From Vibrio stylophorae (lineage in GTDB: Bacteria; Pseudomonadota; Gammaproteobacteria; Enterobacterales; Vibrionaceae): a stretch of DNA of 64,000 bases. Position 1 is the stretch's first letter, and the number at the start of each line of letters is the position of its first letter. Shown piece by piece: positions 18,906 through 28,104 of the stretch. The translations under genes and the position numbers were made by a program. The notes under the pieces were generated by a model. That model was not told the origin of the DNA. It ran no database searches and saw nothing but the letters and a program-made list of their open reading frames with translations. The stretch lies in NCBI RefSeq assembly GCF_921293875.1, contig NZ_CAKLDI010000001.1, forward strand, positions 1,675,915 through 1,739,914, written 5' to 3'.

Positions 18906-19039
18906 TGATGAAAAAGTGGTCGTCCGTGACCCCAATTGGGGAAATGAGCCAAGGTTACGAAAAAAAAGCCGGAAGATCATTAAGAAAAATGCGCCCTTTT
19001 GCTAAAGTAGCGTCATTCTTTTCTGACTCAAATCCTCTT

Positions 19040-21244
19040 ATGATGCCTTGGTCTGTACCTACCTCAATTCGCCGCTGGATGGCGCAAGAAACCACTGCGG
19101 TCAGCTTACGTGTGATGCTCGCACTTCTCTCGGTCGCAATCCCAGCTTGGTACTTACAAACCACCCATCATATTATCCCTTTCGTCTTAGGGATCATTGC
19201 GGCTGCTTTGGCAGAAACTGATGATAGTTTGCGCGGTAAGAGTAAGTCTTTATTGATGACTTTGCTCTGTTTTGCCATCGCCTCTTTTTCTGTAGAACTT
19301 CTCTTTCCCTACCCTTGGCTATTTTGCTTAGGCCTGTTTAGCTCCTGTTTTGGCTTTATTATGCTGGGTGCCATTGGTCCTCGCTACGCCAGCATCGCCT
19401 TTGCTTCAATCTTACTTGCCATTTACACCATGATTGGAGCCCACGTTGATGGCGCAATTTGGGAACAACCCGCAGCCCTTTTGATGGGCGCGGCAAGTTA
19501 TGGTGCGCTCTCATTGTTTTGGCAGTGGCGCTGGCCGCTACAATCCTCACAGCGCAAAGTCGCTGATGTATTTGAAGTGCTCGCGAATACCTTTGCCATT
19601 AAAGCAGAGCTCATTGCGCCAGTGCGCGATCTCAATCCTCAGCCCTATCGCCTGCGCGCCGCACAAAACAACGCCACCGTGGTACAGCACTTAGATTTAG
19701 CCAAAAACGCACTGCTTCAACGCGCCCGTCGCAAACGCTTTGCCGCGCCCAATGAGCGGTTATTATCACTCTATTTCCTCGCGCAAGATATTCACGAGCG
19801 AATCAACTCAACCCACTATCGCTATCAAGAATTATCGCAAGATTTTCATCACAGCGATGTGCTCTTTCGTTGTCAGCGCTTACTGCAACTACAACAGCAA
19901 GCATGCCTCGATTTGGCGCACAGTCTGCGCACAGGCCAGCGCTATGAGCACGCAGCGCTCAATCAACAGGCGCTCTATGAATTGCATCACTCAGTGTCTT
20001 ATTTAAAAGGCCATCGCAAACTGCAATGGCAAGCGTCGCTACGCCAATTGGATTATCTCAGCCAAAATCTCAGTGCCGTTGAGCAACAACTGCAAAGTCT
20101 GACCCAATCTGATGGCGCATCCTTGGTGATTGAGAGCAACACCGATGAGCGCACGCTCGCAGACAACAACCCGCATACCTTGGTCACCATGTGGCAACAG
20201 GTGCGCAGCCAACTGAGCTTACAAAGCCCCCTGTGCCGCCATGCCATTCGCCTTTCAAGCATGCTGACCTTGGGATATATCCTGATTCAAGCCTTTAACA
20301 TATCCATGGGCTACTGGATCATGCTGACCACCTTGTTTGTCTGCCAACCCACCTATAGTGAAACCAAGAAAAAATTGGGCCAGCGTGTTGCCGGGACATT
20401 GGTTGGCTTAATGGTCGGGATCCCCCTACTTTATTTGGTTCCCTCTGCCGAAGGGCAACTGGCGATCATGGTATTTACCGGCGTGCTCTTTTTTATCTAT
20501 CGCACCAAGCAATATGCCTTTGCGACCTGCTTTATCACCCTATTGGTTCTTTCTTGTTTCAATCAATTTGGTGAAGGTTATGCCGTCATGCTACCGCGGC
20601 TTGGCGATACCCTGCTGGGCTGTATTTTAGCGGTACTCGCGGTGATCTATGTTTTACCCGACTGGCAAGCCAAGCGACTACCCAAGGCGATGGCAGAAAC
20701 TTTAGCAGCCAACAGTGACTATCTTGACCAAGTCTTGATTCAATATCGTACCGGTAAACGAGACGATTTAGCCTATCGCGTGGCACGTCGCCAAGCGCAT
20801 AACGCGGATGCCAGACTGACCAATATTGTCACCGCCATGCTTGGCGAGCCTGAACGCCGCCGCTACGCCACCGATGCCAGCTTTCGCTTTTTGTGCCTCA
20901 GTCACGCACTGCTTAATTATATTTCGGCGCTCGGTGCCCATCGCGCACGAATTGAAGACAGTGAAGTCCACCTTTTCGTCAATCAAGCCCATGGTTCAAT
21001 TCACCAAGCGCTTGATACTTTAGTAAAAAAAGTAGAAAAAAATGATCAAACCCTGTGCAGCCACTGCCTTCTTGATGCGAAACCTGATAATCTAGGGCAC
21101 TTGAGTGAACAAGGTCAGCTGATCACCCAACAGCTTGAATTAATTCATCGTTTGCTACCTGAATTTGATCAATTAGTGAATCGTCTGATTCAAGTGACGC
21201 AAGGGCAATCACTCAACCAAACAACAGAGCAGAATCAAAAATAA
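19040..21244 (+). CDS. yccS: YccS/YhfK family (FUSC) inner-membrane protein
   Basis: 734 residues from ATG 19040 (E. coli YccS 717). Two blocks of hydrophobic segments (about residues 20-150 and 375-500) each precede a long soluble region, the FUSC-family arrangement shared with AaeB exporters. The second block has WIMLTTLFVCQPTYSETKKKLGQRVAGT, typical of FUSC. YccS-like proteins are thought to export aromatic acids or similar solutes, but the substrate is unknown. The longer frame from 18905 would overlap helD and is not conserved, so I prefer the internal start. Confidence 0.9.
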   Translation: MMPWSVPTSIRRWMAQETTAVSLRVMLALLSVAIPAWYLQTTHHIIPFVLGIIAAALAETDDSLRGKSKSLLMTLLCFAIASFSVELLFPYPWLFCLGLFSSCFGFIMLGAIGPRYASIAFASILLAIYTMIGAHVDGAIWEQPAALLMGAASYGALSLFWQWRWPLQSSQRKVADVFEVLANTFAIKAELIAPVRDLNPQPYRLRAAQNNATVVQHLDLAKNALLQRARRKRFAAPNERLLSLYFLAQDIHERINSTHYRYQELSQDFHHSDVLFRCQRLLQLQQQACLDLAHSLRTGQRYEHAALNQQALYELHHSVSYLKGHRKLQWQASLRQLDYLSQNLSAVEQQLQSLTQSDGASLVIESNTDERTLADNNPHTLVTMWQQVRSQLSLQSPLCRHAIRLSSMLTLGYILIQAFNISMGYWIMLTTLFVCQPTYSETKKKLGQRVAGTLVGLMVGIPLLYLVPSAEGQLAIMVFTGVLFFIYRTKQYAFATCFITLLVLSCFNQFGEGYAVMLPRLGDTLLGCILAVLAVIYVLPDWQAKRLPKAMAETLAANSDYLDQVLIQYRTGKRDDLAYRVARRQAHNADARLTNIVTAMLGEPERRRYATDASFRFLCLSHALLNYISALGAHRARIEDSEVHLFVNQAHGSIHQALDTLVKKVEKNDQTLCSHCLLDAKPDNLGHLSEQGQLITQQLELIHRLLPEFDQLVNRLIQVTQGQSLNQTTEQNQK

Positions 21245-21331
21245 CTGCTCGATATTGATATACGCTATTTCAGTCGCGTGTTTGCTTTTGCCAGTCCAAC
21301 AGCGACATATTGATCCATCAAAGAGGATGTT

Positions 21332-22492
21332 ATGACCACCCATATAGGTATTTTGGACGCCGATCCCGTTCGCCTAATCACCCCAATTTTAGATAATGGG
21401 ATCCCAGCGTCACGGTTGATCCTGATTGGTGAGTCAAAGCAACTGGCTGACTTTGAACGCATGCAAGCCATCTTGGTACAGCGCCAAGTTGAGTGCGAAT
21501 TTTTTGAAATCAGTGACACCATTCGAACCTCAGAGTTGCAAGCGCAAATCAGCGTACTGGCGCAGCGTCTAATGCAAAGCCAAGATCCCGTATGGTTTAA
21601 CGCCAGCTGTGGTTTACGTCACCGCTTGCTATCCGCCTACGAAGTATTTCGTAGCATTCAATGCCCAATTTATGTGGTTGAGCCTTTTACCGATGCCATC
21701 TGCTGGCTGTACCCACAAGAGATGCAGCAAAAGCAGGTTCAAGATCATATTCAGCTTGCTGATTACCTTTCTATTTTTGGCGCGCGCTGTGAAATTGAAG
21801 AGCCAAACATCTCTGCGCATGATGCCCAGCAACTGATGCTGCTTTGCCATGCATGGGCCAACAACGCACTTGAACTTGGCCCTGGCCTTGCCACTCTCAA
21901 CTACTTGGCGACCACCTGTCGTAAAGAGCAGGTTTTAAGCGTTGAGCTAAGCGAAAAGCAGCAAGGCTATCGCGAGCTTGCGATGCTGATTAATGATTTG
22001 ATGGCCGCTAAATTAGCCACCTACAAGCAAGGCATGCTAACTTTTCGCGATGAATTTGCGCGCCGTTTTGCCAACGGTGAATGGCTTGAAACCTTTGTGC
22101 ATGGCACCGTGAAAAAAATTCAGCAAGTCCTACCGACAATCCAAGATAACTCCATCGGGGTGCAGGTCTATCGCCAAATTGGCGAAAAAGAGGTACGTAA
22201 CGAGCTGGATGTGGCAGCAATCGTCAATAACAAGCTGCACATCATTGAGTGTAAGACCAAGGGCATGAACCAAGATGGCGATGATACGCTGTACAAGCTT
22301 GAATCTATTCGTGATTTGCTCGGCGGCTTACAAGCACGCGCCATGCTGGTGAGCTTCCGCCCACTACGTGGCCACGATATGATTCGCGCCGAGGATTTGG
22401 GACTCGAGATCATTGGCCCAGAGCAGCTCGGTGATTTAGAACATCTGCTGCATCGCTGGTTTGTCGACGCTCGCGGACAAGATTTCCTATAG
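21332..22492 (+). CDS. DUF1887 CARF-like domain plus PD-(D/E)XK nuclease (VC1899 homologue)
   Basis: 386 residues. The N-terminal Rossmann-like half (1-150) begins HIGILDADPVRLITPIL and holds NASCGLRHR (90-98) where cyclic-oligoadenylate-binding CARF proteins usually have a TGGTK-like loop. The C-terminal half is a restriction-like nuclease with E250/E253, D293 (NELDV) and E306-C-K308 (IIECKTK) forming an intact PD-(D/E)XK centre. The architecture equals Card1/Can2, nucleases of type III CRISPR defence, and V. cholerae VC1899, whose structure is known. No CRISPR array or cas gene is in the window. It lies 87 bp after yccS, good AGAGGA site, followed by a terminator. Confidence 0.9.
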   Translation: MTTHIGILDADPVRLITPILDNGIPASRLILIGESKQLADFERMQAILVQRQVECEFFEISDTIRTSELQAQISVLAQRLMQSQDPVWFNASCGLRHRLLSAYEVFRSIQCPIYVVEPFTDAICWLYPQEMQQKQVQDHIQLADYLSIFGARCEIEEPNISAHDAQQLMLLCHAWANNALELGPGLATLNYLATTCRKEQVLSVELSEKQQGYRELAMLINDLMAAKLATYKQGMLTFRDEFARRFANGEWLETFVHGTVKKIQQVLPTIQDNSIGVQVYRQIGEKEVRNELDVAAIVNNKLHIIECKTKGMNQDGDDTLYKLESIRDLLGGLQARAMLVSFRPLRGHDMIRAEDLGLEIIGPEQLGDLEHLLHRWFVDARGQDFL

Positions 22493-22565
22493 CGACGATC
22501 TGCAAAAACATCTTTGATACGCACGTGCTAATAGCACACCAATCAATGCGCGAAAATCACGATAG

Positions 22566-22592
22566 AAAAGAGGCCTGATGGCCTCTTTTTTA
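22566..22592 (+). terminator. terminator after the DUF1887 gene
   Basis: AAAAGAGGCC-TGAT-GGCCTCTTTTTT. Confidence 0.9.
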
Positions 22593-22652
22593 TTCCATGC
22601 ATTCTCATTGAATGCATGCTCTCGCAATCGAATGTATCGCAATTTTTCAGCG

Positions 22653-23024
22653 TCATACCTTACGAAAATCAACGGTCAGGATCTCCTGCGCATCATCCGC
22701 GTAATCCAGCGCCGCAATCTGACTTCGCTTTAACTCAAACAACTCATGCGCATCCAGCGGGTATGGCATGCGAATCAACATATGGGTGATCCCCTCTTGC
22801 TGCGCAAGCTGTAAAAGACGCTGTAAATTCTCGCCATCACTAAAGCGACTAGACAGCTGACGTTTGGCACGCATATAAAGGCGTTGGCGAGCAGGCAGAT
22901 GCGCATCATCCGCTTGGGCACTTTGATCCCCCTGCAGAACTTCAATAAAACTCTGTTGGCTCATCAAAGGCGCGACTAAAAAATCGCTGTAATTACAGAC
23001 CACTGAGTTTTCAATTAGATCCAT
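22653..23024 (-). CDS. uncharacterised 123-residue protein
   Basis: The ATG at 23024 follows GGGAGG by four bases; an in-frame GTG one codon earlier is too close to it. Soluble, no signal or membrane segment. The centre is basic and helical (RQRLYMRAKRQLSSRF) and the C-terminus resembles an alpha/beta fold (THMLIRMPYPLDAHELFELK ... EILTVDF). I recognise no family. It converges on the DUF1887 gene with the terminator between them. Confidence 0.7.
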   Translation of the reverse strand: MDLIENSVVCNYSDFLVAPLMSQQSFIEVLQGDQSAQADDAHLPARQRLYMRAKRQLSSRFSDGENLQRLLQLAQQEGITHMLIRMPYPLDAHELFELKRSQIAALDYADDAQEILTVDFRKV

Positions 23025-23207
23025 CACGCCTCCCTATGATTGCAACCGCCATTTACAGATCAAGTGAATACGTTAATCAATGCCAGTGACAGAAAAAAGA
23101 CGCCGACGCCAATTAATTGGCAAAGCATTCAGTGAAAGAGAGAAAGGTCACAACTTGGATTGAAATCACAAATCATCGATTCGAAATTTACATTATTGAT
23201 ATCAAAT

Positions 23208-23232
23208 AAAACGCCGCATTAAAGCGGCGTTT
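23208..23232 (-). terminator. terminator of folE
   Basis: On the minus strand ACGCCGC-TTTAAT-GCGGCGT is followed by TTTATTT, 40 bp past the folE stop. Confidence 0.85.
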
Positions 23233-23271
23233 ATCACAGCTAAGATATAGCGATGTCTGAAAAAGCACCGA

Positions 23272-23922
23272 CTAGCGATGACCTTGCAAAAATTCAGTGC
23301 GCGTTGCCAAGTTGCTCTTGAAAATACCACCAAGCGCTGTGGTTTTAGTTTGGCTGGTTGCATCCATCACCCCGCGTGATTTCACGCAGTAATGCACCGC
23401 ATCAATACTCACAGCCACATCATCGGTTTCAAGCAGGGTTTGTAGCGCCACGAGAATTTGCTGCGTCAAACGCTCTTGCACCTGAGGACGCTGCGCAAAG
23501 AAGCGCACAATACGATTGATTTTAGATAAGCCAATGATTTTTTTTCGCGGTAAATAGGCCACGCAAGCTTTGCCATCAATGGTCACAAGGTGATGCTCAC
23601 AGGTACTGGTCATGGTGATATCGCTCACCCGTACCATCTCATCAACCCCCATTTTATTATCAATCACAGTGATTTTTGGGAAGTTGTGATAATCAAGACC
23701 AGAGAAAATCTCATCGACGTACATCTTGGCAACACGCTTTGGCGTATCCATCAAACTGTCATCGGTCAAATCGAGAGACATCAATTGCAAAATCTCTCGC
23801 ATATGCACTTCAATTTTCTCTTTTCGCTCTTCCCTAGCGAGAGGATTTGGCTGCATGGGTGTTTCTAGCCCTTTGGCTAGCAGTGCTTGTTGAACTTTCT
23901 GCGCGGCTTCACTCAATGCCAT
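23272..23922 (-). CDS. folE: GTP cyclohydrolase I
   Basis: 216 residues from ATG 23922, spaced 8 bp from AGGAG; an in-frame TTG two codons earlier is less likely. Converts GTP to 7,8-dihydroneopterin triphosphate, the first step of folate synthesis. Zinc and catalytic motifs are present: [36 protein letters not shown] and [10 protein letters not shown]. Almost identical to E. coli FolE. Divergent from moeA, a pairing also common in Vibrio; both products belong to pterin chemistry. Confidence 0.96.
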   Translation of the reverse strand: MALSEAAQKVQQALLAKGLETPMQPNPLAREERKEKIEVHMREILQLMSLDLTDDSLMDTPKRVAKMYVDEIFSGLDYHNFPKITVIDNKMGVDEMVRVSDITMTSTCEHHLVTIDGKACVAYLPRKKIIGLSKINRIVRFFAQRPQVQERLTQQILVALQTLLETDDVAVSIDAVHYCVKSRGVMDATSQTKTTALGGIFKSNLATRTEFLQGHR

Positions 23923-24101
23923 TGACAACTCTCCTTTGCAATCCCCGAATCGATCTTGATCACAGATAAAGGCCGAAGCATACTCTTATACAATGACAAA
24001 TCAACCTCCAAGTACCTTGGATGCTCGCTTCAGCTCGCTGAAACTTTGAGCACAATGGGTGTTTTACGGTCTCCCACGAACAAAAATGATAGGAATAAAC
24101 A

Positions 24102-25370
24102 ATGGGATGTTGTGATCAACCTGGCTTGCTGCCGATTGAACAAGCGATTACACAGATGTTGGCATCTGTTTCTTCAGTCACTGAAATCGAAACCATTGCC
24201 CTAGACAAAGCGCTAGGACGAATCACCGCAAAAGCGATCTACTCGCCGATGCAGGTGCCACCTTTTGCTAACTCAGCAATGGATGGCTACGCTTTTCGCC
24301 TTCAAGATATTGATGCAATGTCAGCTCAACCGATGCCAGTGGCAGGGAAATCTTTTGCTGGCCAACCTTTCGTCGGTGAGTGGCCTGCGCAAAGTGCCAT
24401 TCGCATTATGACCGGCGCGCCAATTCCAGCAGGTTGCGACTGCGTTATCATGCAGGAAGACTGCCAAGTCGATGACAGCGGCATGGTTCGCATCACCCTC
24501 GCGGCCGAAAAAATAAAAGCAGGTATGAACATTCGCCCTGCTGGCGATGATATCGACCAAGGTGATTTGGTGATCGAGGCTGGCGTTCAGCTCTCTGCAC
24601 GCGAGCTCCCTATGTTGGCCTCTTTAGGCATTGCGCAGATTGATGTTTACCGCCAACCTGTGATCGCCTTTTTCTCCACAGGGGATGAGCTGAAAAGCGT
24701 CGGTAGCCCACTAGGCGCCGGTGAAATTTATGATAGCAACCGCTTTGGCATTGCCGCGCTGCTCACTCGCATGGGACTACAAGGCTTAGATTTGGGTATG
24801 ATCCCAGATGATATCGATGCCCTTCGCCAAACCTTTATGGAGGCGATGCAAAAAGCCGATGCGATTATTACCTCAGGTGGTGTCAGTGTCGGTGAAGCTG
24901 ATTATACCAAGGATATTTTACAAGAACTTGGTGAGGTCGGTTTTTGGAAAATTGCGATTAAACCAGGTAAGCCTTTTGCCTTTGGCAAGCTTCATGGCGA
25001 AACAAAGAGCACCCTCTTTTTTGGTCTACCGGGTAACCCTGTCTCGGCGATGGTCACCTTGCATCAAATCGCCCAGCCAGCACTGGCAAAATTGGCCGGT
25101 CACGACCATTGGCGTGCACCACTCACGCTCAAAGCCACCACCCGCAGCAACTTTAAAAAACGTCCGGGCCGTACCGATTATCAGCGTGCGATCCTGAGTC
25201 AAAACAGTGCTGGTGAATTGGAAGTTGAAAGCACAGGGAATCAAAGCTCTGGTGCGTTTCGCTCCATGCACCTTGCCAATGCTTTTGTGATTTTAGAGCA
25301 AGAGCGCGGCTTCGTAGCCCAAGGTGAAACTGTCACCGTAATGCCATTTGATAGCACGCTGCAAGCCTAA
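24102..25370 (+). CDS. moeA: molybdopterin molybdenumtransferase MoeA
   Basis: 422 residues. Inserts molybdate into adenylylated molybdopterin. Motifs: PPFANSAMDGYA, GAPIPAGCDCVIMQE, FFSTGDEL, GEIYDSNR, TSGGVSVGEADYTK and FGLPGNPVSA. The N-terminus MGCCDQPG carries a Cys-Cys pair absent from E. coli MoeA. AGGA lies before the ATG. moeB is not next to it: a terminator and a convergent gene follow directly. Confidence 0.95.
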   Translation: MGCCDQPGLLPIEQAITQMLASVSSVTEIETIALDKALGRITAKAIYSPMQVPPFANSAMDGYAFRLQDIDAMSAQPMPVAGKSFAGQPFVGEWPAQSAIRIMTGAPIPAGCDCVIMQEDCQVDDSGMVRITLAAEKIKAGMNIRPAGDDIDQGDLVIEAGVQLSARELPMLASLGIAQIDVYRQPVIAFFSTGDELKSVGSPLGAGEIYDSNRFGIAALLTRMGLQGLDLGMIPDDIDALRQTFMEAMQKADAIITSGGVSVGEADYTKDILQELGEVGFWKIAIKPGKPFAFGKLHGETKSTLFFGLPGNPVSAMVTLHQIAQPALAKLAGHDHWRAPLTLKATTRSNFKKRPGRTDYQRAILSQNSAGELEVESTGNQSSGAFRSMHLANAFVILEQERGFVAQGETVTVMPFDSTLQA

Positions 25371-25382
25371 GCATGCACAAAT

Positions 25383-25410
25383 AAAAAACGCCTCAGATGA
25401 GGCGTTTTTT
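25383..25410. terminator. bidirectional terminator after moeA
   Basis: AAAAAACGCCTCA-GA-TGAGGCGTTTTTT between convergent genes. Confidence 0.9.
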
Positions 25411-25446
25411 ATCACTTGTTTCAAACCGCTTTAGAATGATCAAGTC

Positions 25447-26133
25447 TTACCAAGTTCGAGCTTGATAGTCATGCCAACTGATAGCGCCATCTCCATCAAC
25501 GTCACCATGGGTGCCATCGAGCCCAGCCAAATAATCCAACATATAGCGCGGCGCTTTTAGTGCAACCAGCGCATCACGCTGAACGGCAATCGCCGCCACT
25601 TCCGCTTGTGTGCCGCCCCAAGCGCTATAGGGTACGGATGCACCATATTGGCTTTGCGCCTGCTTATATAAGTAAGCGTGGTAAGCATCATGCACAATGG
25701 TGCCAGCGCACCAATACAGAGAGTGAAACGCTGTCACATCGCTCATATAAAAAGTCATTGGACGATGCATCACATCCATCCCACTTTTGTCATGCTCAAC
25801 AATGGCGCCGATATTTTGCGTAATATAGCGATAGTGCTGTGGGCTTTGCTGCGCGATCATAAAGAGTGCATGTCGCACTTGCGCCACAAATTCAGGACTT
25901 CCCGTGACCACAGGGCTTTGCTTGAGCATGCGCTGCTCAATATTTTCCAGATCGCGACTCACCGGCTTCTGTCTGACTTGATTCGCCGTCAACAAATTCA
26001 CAGCCCTAGTATCCGTGTCCTGTGCATGCCAAAAAGTAGATTGCACAGAATGTTGTAACACAGCGTCGGCGCTCTCCTGAGCATCCACAGACCGCGTAAA
26101 AAGCAAGGTCATTAACACCAACAATATAAACAT
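25447..26133 (-). CDS. secreted HDxxH putative metalloprotein with a C-terminal EF-hand
   Basis: 228 residues. A Sec signal peptide (1-18, cleavage near VDA-QE) sends it to the periplasm or outside. H148-D-A-Y-H152 (IVHDAYHAYLY) followed by E178 (QAEVAAIAVQ) looks like a gluzincin-type zinc site in which the usual HExxH Glu is Asp. The last 20 residues hold a complete calcium loop, D211-x-D213-G-D215-G-x-I-S-x-x-D222, of the EF-hand/dockerin type. I recognise no named family. A calcium-stabilised peptidase is a reasonable guess, but the Glu-to-Asp change may make it inactive. Not in an operon. Confidence 0.65.
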   Translation of the reverse strand: MFILLVLMTLLFTRSVDAQESADAVLQHSVQSTFWHAQDTDTRAVNLLTANQVRQKPVSRDLENIEQRMLKQSPVVTGSPEFVAQVRHALFMIAQQSPQHYRYITQNIGAIVEHDKSGMDVMHRPMTFYMSDVTAFHSLYWCAGTIVHDAYHAYLYKQAQSQYGASVPYSAWGGTQAEVAAIAVQRDALVALKAPRYMLDYLAGLDGTHGDVDGDGAISWHDYQARTW

Positions 26134-26150
26134 GACCCACCAGCGCCCAT

Positions 26151-26181
26151 AAAAAAACGACGCATTCTAATGCGTCGTTTT
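26151..26181 (-). terminator. terminator of the DHFR-family gene
   Basis: A 13-bp perfect stem AAAACGACGCATT / AATGCGTCGTTTT with a two-base loop, seven T on the minus strand. It is 90 bp past the stop at 26273 and just ahead of the next minus-strand gene. Confidence 0.88.
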
Positions 26182-26272
26182 AAGCGGCGGTAGTTACAAA
26201 TAAGCAACCACTGATTAACTGTTTTTTAAATAAGCAAATCGTTCAAAATGCAACCTATTGCGCGGAATTTAT

Positions 26273-26842
26273 TCACTTGGAATCGGTTGGTCTTCGATAG
26301 GTACTTTTGACCAATTGATCCAATAACACTTCTGAATGCGCTAACTGCCAAGGAATTTGTGAGCCTTGATTAGAAAAAAGTGAAATACCTTGGCCTAGTA
26401 ATACAGGCACCGTGGTGATCACCATTTCATCGAGCTGAGATTCTGCGAGCGCGCTTTGAATCAGTTGCCCACCATCAATGTAGATGCGTTGATGACCTTG
26501 ACCTAACAAGGTTTCTAGCATCTCAGTAACACTGTTGCCTGAAATCAAAAATGCTTTGTCCTCAAAGCCTTCAGGCAGTGCATGCAAACTTTGACTGGCG
26601 ACATAAACAGGTTTGTTATAGGGCCAAAAACCAAATGAAGCGACGGTTTCAAAGGTATGACGCCCCATCAAAAGTGCATCCACAGAGGCCATAAATTGAG
26701 CAAAACCAAAATCATCTTGCGTGGGATTATCAATTTGCTCAAGCCAACTTAAATCGTTATCGACACCAGCGATAAAACCATCAAGGCTTTGCGCCATATA
26801 GGCAATTGTGTAGATAGCTTGCGGCTGAGTTGGACGCATCAT
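26273..26842 (-). CDS. dihydrofolate reductase/RibD C-terminal family reductase
   Basis: 189 residues. The fold is that of DHFR/RibD-C NADPH reductases: MAQSLDGFIAG near the start, ALLMGRHTFETV, YIDGGQLIQSAL and LDEMVITTVPVLLGQGISLF. These match YyaP/YwjB-like proteins of unknown substrate rather than FolA. folE is 2.3 kb away but in another transcript. Starts at one of two adjacent ATG codons after GAGAG. Confidence 0.85.
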   Translation of the reverse strand: MMRPTQPQAIYTIAYMAQSLDGFIAGVDNDLSWLEQIDNPTQDDFGFAQFMASVDALLMGRHTFETVASFGFWPYNKPVYVASQSLHALPEGFEDKAFLISGNSVTEMLETLLGQGHQRIYIDGGQLIQSALAESQLDEMVITTVPVLLGQGISLFSNQGSQIPWQLAHSEVLLDQLVKSTYRRPTDSK

Positions 26843-27100
26843 TGACTCTCTTGTTTGATTGGCTGAGCCCCATGATGCCCGCTTGAAGATGATGATTCAA
26901 TGCGCGCTCACCGCTTTTCTTCTTTTGCCCTTGCCTGCACTTTACCGCTGATGAAGTGCGCTGACTCGCCGTTTTTTTGCCCTTCCATCATCTCTGATAT
27001 GTCATATATCACATCATTTTGCGCCCTCACACCACAATGTCGCGCCAGAGTTTAATTAAAATTAATTAAAAAAATCATATAGATAAACAAAACCCCTTGG

Positions 27101-27140
27101 CCGTCATAGAGGTTTCAAGATAGTGCAACATAAGCGTCAC
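27101..27140 (+). promoter_or_regulatory. four-unit Pho box and promoter of pstS
   Basis: Four 7-bp units repeat at exact 11-bp spacing: CCGTCAT (27101), GTTTCAA (27112), GTGCAAC (27123) and GCGTCAC (27134). The layout copies the E. coli pstS Pho box, including the spacer ATAA before the last unit. Ten bases further, as in E. coli, is a -10 element TAATCT (27151-27156). No -35 hexamer is present, as expected for PhoB-activated promoters. The middle units are individually weak, so the call rests on spacing and context. Confidence 0.68.
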
Positions 27141-27209
27141 ATTTCTCTCCTAATCTGTCCCTCGTCCGATAGCAAAGCAGGAACGACCTGCCAAATAAGG
27201 AATATTGTG

Positions 27210-28031
27210 ATGAAAAAAACAGTTATTGGTGCGCTGACTTTAGCAAGCGCGATGTTCACTCCAGCAGTTCTTGCGGAGGAAACGGTATCAATCTCTGGCT
27301 CAACCTCGGTCACCGAGATCATGGAAGTTCTCGCTGAAAATTATCAAACCATGCACAAGGGCGTCTTTATTGAGGTTCAAGGCACGGGCTCATCTGCCGG
27401 TGTAAAAGCAGCAAAAAACGGCACCAGTGAGTTTGGCATGGCCTCTCGCGACCTCAAGAATTCTGAAAAAGAGGATACCCTCAAAGCAGTGGCGATTGCC
27501 CGAGACGGCATCGCCGTCGTAGTCAACAACGGCAACCCTATTCAAGATTTGACCATTGAACAAATCGCCGCAATTTACAAAGGTGATATCAACAACTGGT
27601 CACAAGTCGGCGGTGAAGACAAGCCCATCGTGGTCGTCACCCGTGATACCGCATCAGGTACGCGCGGCGCTTTTGAAGACATCATGGGTCTGAAAAAGAA
27701 AGTGAAAGGCGTAAAAGTCTCAGCCATTACCCAGCGCGCGCAAGTGGGCAATGGTAACGGCGTGGTGAAAACCATTGTCGCCAATAACCCATTCGCCATT
27801 GGCTATATCTCTCTTGGTTCAATCGACAAGTCGCTCAAAGCACTGTCTGTAGATGGTCACATGCCATCAAGCCAAGCGGTTCAAGCTGGCGACTATCAAA
27901 TTGCACGTCCATTCCTCGTGCTGTATCGCGATGGCAAACCAAGCGAGCAAGCACAGCAATTCCTAGCTTGGGTACTGTCAAAAGAAGGCCAAGCGATTAT
28001 CTCGCAAAAAGGCTATATCGCCGTGCAATAA
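27210..28031 (+). CDS. pstS: periplasmic phosphate-binding protein PstS
   Basis: 273 residues from ATG 27210, eight bases after AAGGA; an in-frame ATG 29 codons earlier falls inside the Pho box and is not the start. A signal peptide (1-22, AVLA-EE) precedes a type II binding protein with phosphate-contact motifs SGSTSVTEI, GSSAGVKAAKNGTSEFGMASR and TRDTASGTRGAF. This short form is the Vibrio PstS type. Captures phosphate for the PstCAB transporter. Confidence 0.95.
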   Translation: MKKTVIGALTLASAMFTPAVLAEETVSISGSTSVTEIMEVLAENYQTMHKGVFIEVQGTGSSAGVKAAKNGTSEFGMASRDLKNSEKEDTLKAVAIARDGIAVVVNNGNPIQDLTIEQIAAIYKGDINNWSQVGGEDKPIVVVTRDTASGTRGAFEDIMGLKKKVKGVKVSAITQRAQVGNGNGVVKTIVANNPFAIGYISLGSIDKSLKALSVDGHMPSSQAVQAGDYQIARPFLVLYRDGKPSEQAQQFLAWVLSKEGQAIISQKGYIAVQ

Positions 28032-28038
28032 GTTTTAC

Positions 28039-28069
28039 CCCACCACAGGCCTTGCCTGTGGTGGGTTTT
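28039..28069 (+). terminator. intercistronic terminator/attenuator between pstS and pstC
   Basis: A 12-bp perfect GC-rich stem CCCACCACAGGC-CTT-GCCTGTGGTGGG followed by TTTTC. Partial readthrough would give abundant PstS and less transporter, the usual stoichiometry. Confidence 0.85.
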
Positions 28070-28104
28070 CTTTAAACAACGGGGATTTCCTGTTGGAGTT
28101 TTTT

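Noticed and set aside
18906-19039. Upstream extension of yccS and of helD overlapping each other
   Set aside because: Both extensions are unlike their families; the divergent promoters must lie here.
26999-27017. ATGTCAT with AT-rich spacer, first thought to be the Pho box
   Set aside because: The second repeat is poor; the four-unit array at 27101-27140 is far better placed and spaced.
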